Assembly (NCBI GenBank): GCA_012656075.1
Contig: JAAKBF010000390.1
Location: forward strand, 62,001-126,000
Length of the DNA: 64,000 nucleotides
Reading direction: 5' to 3'
From: Phytophthora hibernalis
Taxonomy: Eukaryota > Oomycota > Peronosporomycetes > Peronosporales > Peronosporaceae
Part shown: in pieces, positions 58,772 to 64,000 of the stretch
Layout of the letters: every line of letters starts with the position of its first letter
How positions within the stretch are numbered: position 1 is the first letter of the stretch
The notes under the pieces: model-generated
Databases searched by the model: none
Seen by the model: the letters and a program-made list of their open reading frames with translations, nothing else
What the model was told of the DNA's origin: nothing
Position numbers and translations under genes: made by a program

Positions 58772-60237
58772 AACGCCGACATCCGGTTTCAGAAGGCACG
58801 GCTCGAGGTCTTTACGCGATCGGTATGGCTTTGACAATCGCGTTGAAGTCGCGTTTTAATAGTTGAGCTTATTCGCAGGCCTCCTAAACTCCGGTGTTTG
58901 GCCCCCAGTTTAAAAACTGGAAAACGCCGGAATAAATGTATTGTTTAATGTAAAGCGTCCTTCGTTCGCCTTGCGTTGTGGTGTACCTACAATAGTGATA
59001 AATATTCCTCGTGTATATACATATTATGTTGGTAGCTTGCCACCAACACAAGGAATATTTATCACTATTGTCGGCATTAGGACGCCATCGTACAGTCATA
59101 CCGGTACAGACTGTATGATGTACAGTACGAAAGCTCGTTATCGCTTGAGACCTGCTGGTAATACAGCGGAAGATGTGCAACGATTGACTTTGCCTCGGAG
59201 CCTACGTACGTGTCGGGTACGTAATCCGTCGATTTCACGTCGTGTAATCAATCGTTGCTTTGTTGTTCTAACATCCATACCGGTACAGTACCAGTAGGAT
59301 CTTGTTGCTGTTTTTACAGAGAGTGATACTGAATGATTGCACCATTTTGAGGACGGCAAATCCAGATAGTGAAGAGGGCCAAGAGGATCAAAAGCTCTAG
59401 TGTAAGCCAAAACGAAGGCGATTGATATATGTCTGGGTTCTTTAGAAAAGCTCCAAACTGCCAGTGCATGCCCAAGGAAGTGAAAAATGCGCATTGGGCT
59501 AGGACTTGCGAATTCAAACGATCTTTTTGACCGGGTTTGGCGGATCAGGAATCACCCTCCCGTTAACCCTAACCCTTCAAATCAAGCCTTGCTCACTTTA
59601 CCGAATTTACACCAAACACTGGTTATTACGCCGATAATGAGGTAAATTTTCGGTGTATTTCTGTCAGTAGCGTGCTCGTATGCTGTATCCATTTGGTTAT
59701 TTGTGAAAACCAATTAGTTTGACTAAGTGCATTGTTAATAGTCCGATTAAGCAGCTGATTTAGGTCATCGATGCCCGATTTAATAAATCAGACCTCCTAA
59801 TTAGTCTTAAATTTTGCCATGTGATTCGGATTTAGAATCTAAATTTTAGATGCTAATGATGCTTACTAGTCGGCCCGAATGTTTGATGAGAAATCGGCGT
59901 TCGGGTGCCGATTAACCCCAATAAATGTTGGTCCTAAAATGAGGACCCAATGGATTCTTGTGATCCCGATTGGTGGGCAATTTTGTCTATAATCGGAATG
60001 TTAAGAACAAATTTATAATGCATTTTGCATGTGGCGCCAGGTATTACAATGGGAACGTTGTGTCTGATATGACAAATATTTTCTACACACACAAACCAAG
60101 ATCCCGGTTTACCTCGTTTTGACTTAATGAGTATCAGGCCAATTTGATGTGGGTCCTGACCCGAGTCAATATCAAGATTGTGACCTTTCCCTAATATTTG
60201 TTTTGACCAAAAATAGTTTTGCCTTAGCACTTCGAAA
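58772..60237. other. Intergenic, repeat-like, no gene recognised
   Basis: About 1.5 kb of AT-rich sequence with no recognised coding region, apart from the stem-loop listed separately. The part after 59900 probably belongs to the 5' flank of the Crypton. Confidence 0.45.
58989..59071. repeat. 26-bp inverted repeat stem-loop
   Basis: ACAATAGTGATAAATATTCC plus six bases at 58989-59014 pairs with 59046-59071, one mismatch. Inside, GTTGGT and ACCAAC (59029-59046 region) form a second small stem. The structure resembles a miniature transposon core or a hairpin transcript, with no further evidence for either. Confidence 0.75.
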
Positions 60238-62047
60238 ATGAGGCGTCGAACTGGCGTGTCGATCCGCTCCTATGAGGCGGAAATGGCCATGTCTGTTGCC
60301 CACGCATCCCAAGACTGTGCTGTACAGCATGAAATTGATGAAAGTGAACGAGCAACAATCCAGACGACATTGGACTCGCGCCCACTCAACACTAAACGGA
60401 AGTACGAGGGGTACCAGAAAGAGTTCGTGCAATGGTGCGCTTCACGCGAATTTCGTGATCACAATACGGTCAGTGGAAGAAAGCTGCACTTGTTCCTGTC
60501 CGACATGGTTATAGATCAAAAATCAAAGAAGAACAAGGACAAAACAGTAGGGGGATCAACAGTTGGTGGTTATGTGAGCGCTCTTGTTGATCTTTATAAT
60601 CAGCAAGTAAGCCTACACACAAACTCAAATTCCCACCCACGGACAAAAGCTGTGAAACAGCTGATTACAAATGTTCAGGCCAAGGCAACAAAGACTAGGA
60701 AAAACAACTACCAAGATCGGGGTATCGGCTCCCTGCTAGATGGCTATTTTTCAGTTGCACAATTTCAGCAGATATGTGGCGCTTTTTTACGCTGGATGAC
60801 TTGCGCGGACGAACGGCGTTTCTTCTCTCTCATTATGGGATATTACGCGGTGAGAACGTGCGTGATTTGGAGTTGGCAGATATGTTCTCGCAAGGGCTGG
60901 GTGGGGAGGGGTTTCAGTCGTGTATCGCTCTTGTCTTGCTAATTCAACACTGAAAAACAAACACATTTGGCAAGATGCAACACGTCGGATTCATGCGCAA
61001 TAAAGACGTACAAGTGTGCCCTGTTGAAGCTGTTGCACTCTACTTTTCGATCTCTATCACGTTCTTTTGGAGCCCTTTCCGACATTTGAACAAGCAAAAG
61101 ATTGGCATGACATAAAGTTTCTACGCGGCCGCCAACGTACGAAATCAATCACGTACGAAACACACAAAAGAGCTATGAAGCAGTATTTAAACTGTTAGGC
61201 CTTTCATTTAACATGAAGACTCACATCAATCGCCAGCAAGGTGTCCGCCAACTTGAAGGTGCTGATGTCGATATTTCGCAAACCCGTAGACATGGTAGGT
61301 GGGGAATGGATACATGCGAAGCTGTCTATTCAGCACCTCTTGCTCGGGAAGCGATGCGGGCACTATCTGGGCATCCACTCAATCTCGCTTGTACAACTTA
61401 GAACGAGCAACAGTGGAGCCTTCAGCTGAACTGCAGCGACTGGTATTCCCCGAAGTTGAACACTGTCAGCAACAAATGGCAGAAGGGAAATGGGAGGTGA
61501 ATTTAGCGGCACGCGGATTTCTCAAATTAATTCAGTACCTTAGGCTTGTGTTTTTCAGGATTGCGCTGTTTTATATGACCTTCTTCCTGCTCGGATTCGC
61601 GACCACCATATTCTTGGAGGTCAATTTCAGCAATTCCGCACAGCTTCAAACGCCCAAAATCCAGTTGAAATGCGATTGCAAGTTGCGATGCCATTGCGTT
61701 CGCAACACATTGCTACACAGCATGCGGATATGATGAGCAAATCAGATTCTCGCCATGAAGAAATTGTACGACTAATGAAAGAAAGCCAAGAAAGTCTCAC
61801 GTCATTGTTGCGAGGAGAAATAATGTTCCGTTTGATGCCAGTTGCGAGCTCTAGCACGAACAGCTCACCTGCAAATCCGGAGCACAATGAAGATTTAACT
61901 CTGGTTAGTTCATCTAGAGATGTTCACGTCAGTCGACCCAGCGATAACGCTCATCAGTACTTGATGAGCAGAGGCGTTAGTACCATTTCAGAAAATGGCG
62001 TCAGTCATCCAAAGAATCAAAATATTTCTCGAGGCGACTTTGTGTGA
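60238..62047 (+). mobile_element. Crypton tyrosine-recombinase transposon
   Basis: Coding starts MRRRTGVSIRSYEAEMAMS (ATG 60238) and gives an N-terminal core-binding domain (LNTKRKYEGYQKEFVQWC). The tyrosine-recombinase catalytic part follows across frames: HYGILRGENVRDLELADMF (first Arg), KTNTFGKMQHVGFMRNKD (Lys region), KTHINRQQGVRQLEGADVD (His-x-x-Arg) and GRWGMDTCEAVYSAP (second His-equivalent region and Tyr). A long C-terminal extension continues to TGA 62045-62047. This set is typical of Cryptons, common in oomycetes. Several frame changes, near 60840, 60950, 61200 and 61560, break it; they may be read errors or decay. Direct-repeat ends were not identified. Confidence 0.82.
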
Positions 62048-62195
62048 TAAAGTATACGTAGCTGACAACGCGTGACAGCGACGCTTTCCGTGACAGCAGT
62101 ATTTTTAGCGAATGACAGCTGCTCATTAGGTCAATTTTATCCAATCAATAGAGAGCTTCGGATCGATCTTCCAGCATTTTGAGAAGACGCCAATC

Positions 62196-63886
62196 ATGGA
62201 CGAAGTGCTGGGGGCAGCAATGCGTGCTGTTGCGGAGCTGGAAGACGCCAGCGACGAGGGTGACTGTGAAGGGAGCAGAGCAAAACAATGAGTGAATCTA
62301 AACGTCTAGAGGCAGCTGTAGCTGCAGTAAAGTCAGGTCGAATGTCGTATCGTGAAGCAGAAAGCGCTTACGATATTGGCATGATGCGGATTCAACGACG
62401 CGTTGCGGGGACAGTTCAACTGGAAGCGCGAAACGGAGCACATCCAGTTCTAACAGCAGAGGAAGAAGCTGGAATTGTGGAGTCCATGCTCAAGAGAACA
62501 GACCGGGCCCAGTGTATGATGAACCAGGAGCTGGCAGCTTTCGTTCGCAAGATTGTGGAGTCAAGCCCTTACGAACGGAGCATTCCTGCCAATTTTCCGT
62601 TGTTGCGCTGGGTCAACCGATTTCAAGAGCGTCACAGGAAGGTGTTCAGCAAGCGTAAGCCACAGCGGTTAGACGAAAAACGCGCGGAAGCATCAACTGC
62701 GGAAAACATTTCCGTTTTCTACGACGAGCTCAATGAAACTCTCAAGCTCGCTCCCAGGCTTCCGTCTTCACGCATTTGGAATCTCGATGAATCTGGTATG
62801 TGCGGACAGGGATCGCACAGAGGTAAAACAGTATTGGCGGCAAAAGGAAAAGCTGCAAATACACAGCAGTCAGATGACAGGACAAATGTGTCAGTCCTTG
62901 TGTGTGTGAACGCCGATGGTGGCACACGTCTCATTTTCTTCAGCCGTTGGACGCGACCGTTTTCCTGCATTTCAAGCGTGAACTCGATAAGGAAATCGAT
63001 ATTTTCCGTGTGCGCAATGGATATCCTGCTACGAAGTACAACATGGTGGAGCTGGCATCCATTGCGCTACCTCGCTGTTGGACGAGAACACATGTGGTTA
63101 GTGGGTTTGAAAAGACAGGGCTCTTTCCACTGAGTAAAGAAACCATGCTGCGTGGAATCATAGGTGACGGCCCGGTAGAAAAGGCCATGATTCTCCTCAA
63201 GCCAACACTAATTATCTCCGAAAGAACACGCAATCGGCTCAAGCGAGACGGCCTAGATCCTGACACCGTGCGAGTTCTGTCGTTGAACGACTGGGATATG
63301 GTGAAGGCTCAAGAGCGTAAGAAGCCGAAGCTTGCCAAGCCAGACGGATTTATCAAAGGAGGAAAACTGATGACTACTGATGCTGTTATCTCCTGTATCA
63401 AGGCCAAAGTAGAGGAAAAGACGGCCAAGTTTGCTCGACAGCGAGACAGGCAAGCTGACAAGGTACGAAAACAAGAAGAGAAAGTTGTTCAGAAATACCT
63501 CGCGGCGGAAAAAGAGGGTAAGAGAGCAGAAACGAGCGAAGCACAAACTTGCGCAGGAACAACAACAAGCTGACCGGGTGCGTGCCCAAGAGCAGAAGAA
63601 AATGGAGAGAGAGGACACAGAAACAGAAGAAAGCAGACCGAGAATAGGCGAAGCAGCTGAGAAAAAGGAACGCGTGCTGGTAGCCCGCGAGCTAAAGTTG
63701 ATGCGCCAAGAAGACAAGTCGTCGGTGCTGAGGCAACGACGTCTGGTTGAAGCGCGAAAGAGAGACCTAAAGTCGACCGAACGTCCAGCCTGCCAGGTGT
63801 CAAAGAAAGGAGAGCACGAGCGACGCCCTCTTCAAGAGCTGGACCAGAACATCGTCTTCCTTGGTGACAACCTTGCTGTTGTATAG
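62196..63886 (+). mobile_element. pogo-like (CENP-B/DDE_1) transposon with internal deletion
   Basis: Starts MDEVLGAAMRAVAELED at 62196, shifts one base near 62285, then gives a Psq/CENP-B helix-turn-helix region (SGRMSYREAESAYDIGMM) and the first catalytic Asp in SRIWNLDESGM. After SVLVCVNADGG (about 62915) the sequence jumps to HTSHFLQPLDATVFLHFKREL, the end of the DDE domain. The segment with the second Asp is gone, so the enzyme is dead. A long basic coiled-coil tail runs to TAG 63884-63886 with one more frame change near 63535. Short matching words TTCCGTGAC-AGC (62086-62097) and its complement-like GCGTCACGGAA (63897-63907) could be inner ends, weakly. Confidence 0.75.
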
Positions 63887-64000
63887 GTTATATATAGCGT
63901 CACGGAACGTGACTGATTTGGAGGGTCGAATAGACGGTCTCTTTGAGCCTCGATACCTCTGCACAAGTTAATGAAAAAAATCAAGCAATACACCACCGTA
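63887..64000. other. 3' flank of pogo-like element
   Basis: The last 114 bases show no gene; they may include the element's right terminal repeat. Confidence 0.3.

Overview
The window looks like nuclear DNA of a plant-associated oomycete, most likely Phytophthora or a close relative in the Peronosporales. Genes are compact with few short GT-AG introns. Three ATGs are preceded by the oomycete Inr+FPR start motif. There is a secreted protein resembling the oomycete AA17 pectin-cleaving LPMO family, next to other pectin and ester-degrading enzymes. The transposon mix (Helitron, Crypton, Mutator-like with a Ulp1 protease, Tc1, pogo-like, hAT, LINE) also fits. The species cannot be fixed from sequence alone.

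Layout. 1-1966: decayed fragment of a tandem-module cyclic-nucleotide-gated channel. 2570-5562: dead LINE-type retrotransposon. 6909-8684: broken secreted tannase/feruloyl-esterase gene. 8961-12411: axonemal dynein intermediate chain (DNAI4/WDR78-like). 12779-14005 (-): PKA-like kinase with two introns. 15845-18632 (-): armadillo-repeat protein. 19785-21558 (-): Ser/Thr-rich single-pass surface protein. 22083-23776: multi-pass membrane protein of unknown role. 24270-25775: EF-hand/coiled-coil protein. 26305-32757 (-): very long RalGAP-alpha-like protein with an RGS domain just before its RapGAP domain. Head-to-head with it, 33087-41245 encodes four consecutive voltage-sensor/pore/cyclic-nucleotide-binding modules in one chain, the architecture of the animal sperm channel CNGK (tetraKCNG). 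42333-43312 (-): NmrA-like protein. 44051-45092: pectin methylesterase.

From about 45.7 kb the window is mostly mobile DNA: a non-autonomous hAT element with perfect ends and an 8-bp target duplication, a Helitron (47.3-54.1 kb, minus) split by a Mutator/Ulp1 remnant, a Tc1 element with 254-bp inverted repeats (55584-57167), a Crypton (60238-62047) and an internally deleted pogo-like transposon (62196-63886). The AA17-like LPMO gene (57768-58721, -) lies between the transposons.

A pattern that governs the annotation: almost every conserved gene is cut by one-base length changes in short homopolymers, about one per 0.7-1 kb, while the coding on both sides stays intact. I read these mostly as uncorrected sequencing errors, so such genes are listed as CDS across the breaks. 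Genes that also carry in-frame nonsense codons or lost domains (tannase, first channel, transposons) are called pseudogenes or remnants.

Functionally, the four-module channel, the PKA-like kinase, the RGS-RalGAP protein and the dynein chain are all plausible parts of signalling and motility in a swimming zoospore. The LPMO, pectinesterase and tannase-like genes belong to attack on plant cell walls. These links are inference from family membership.
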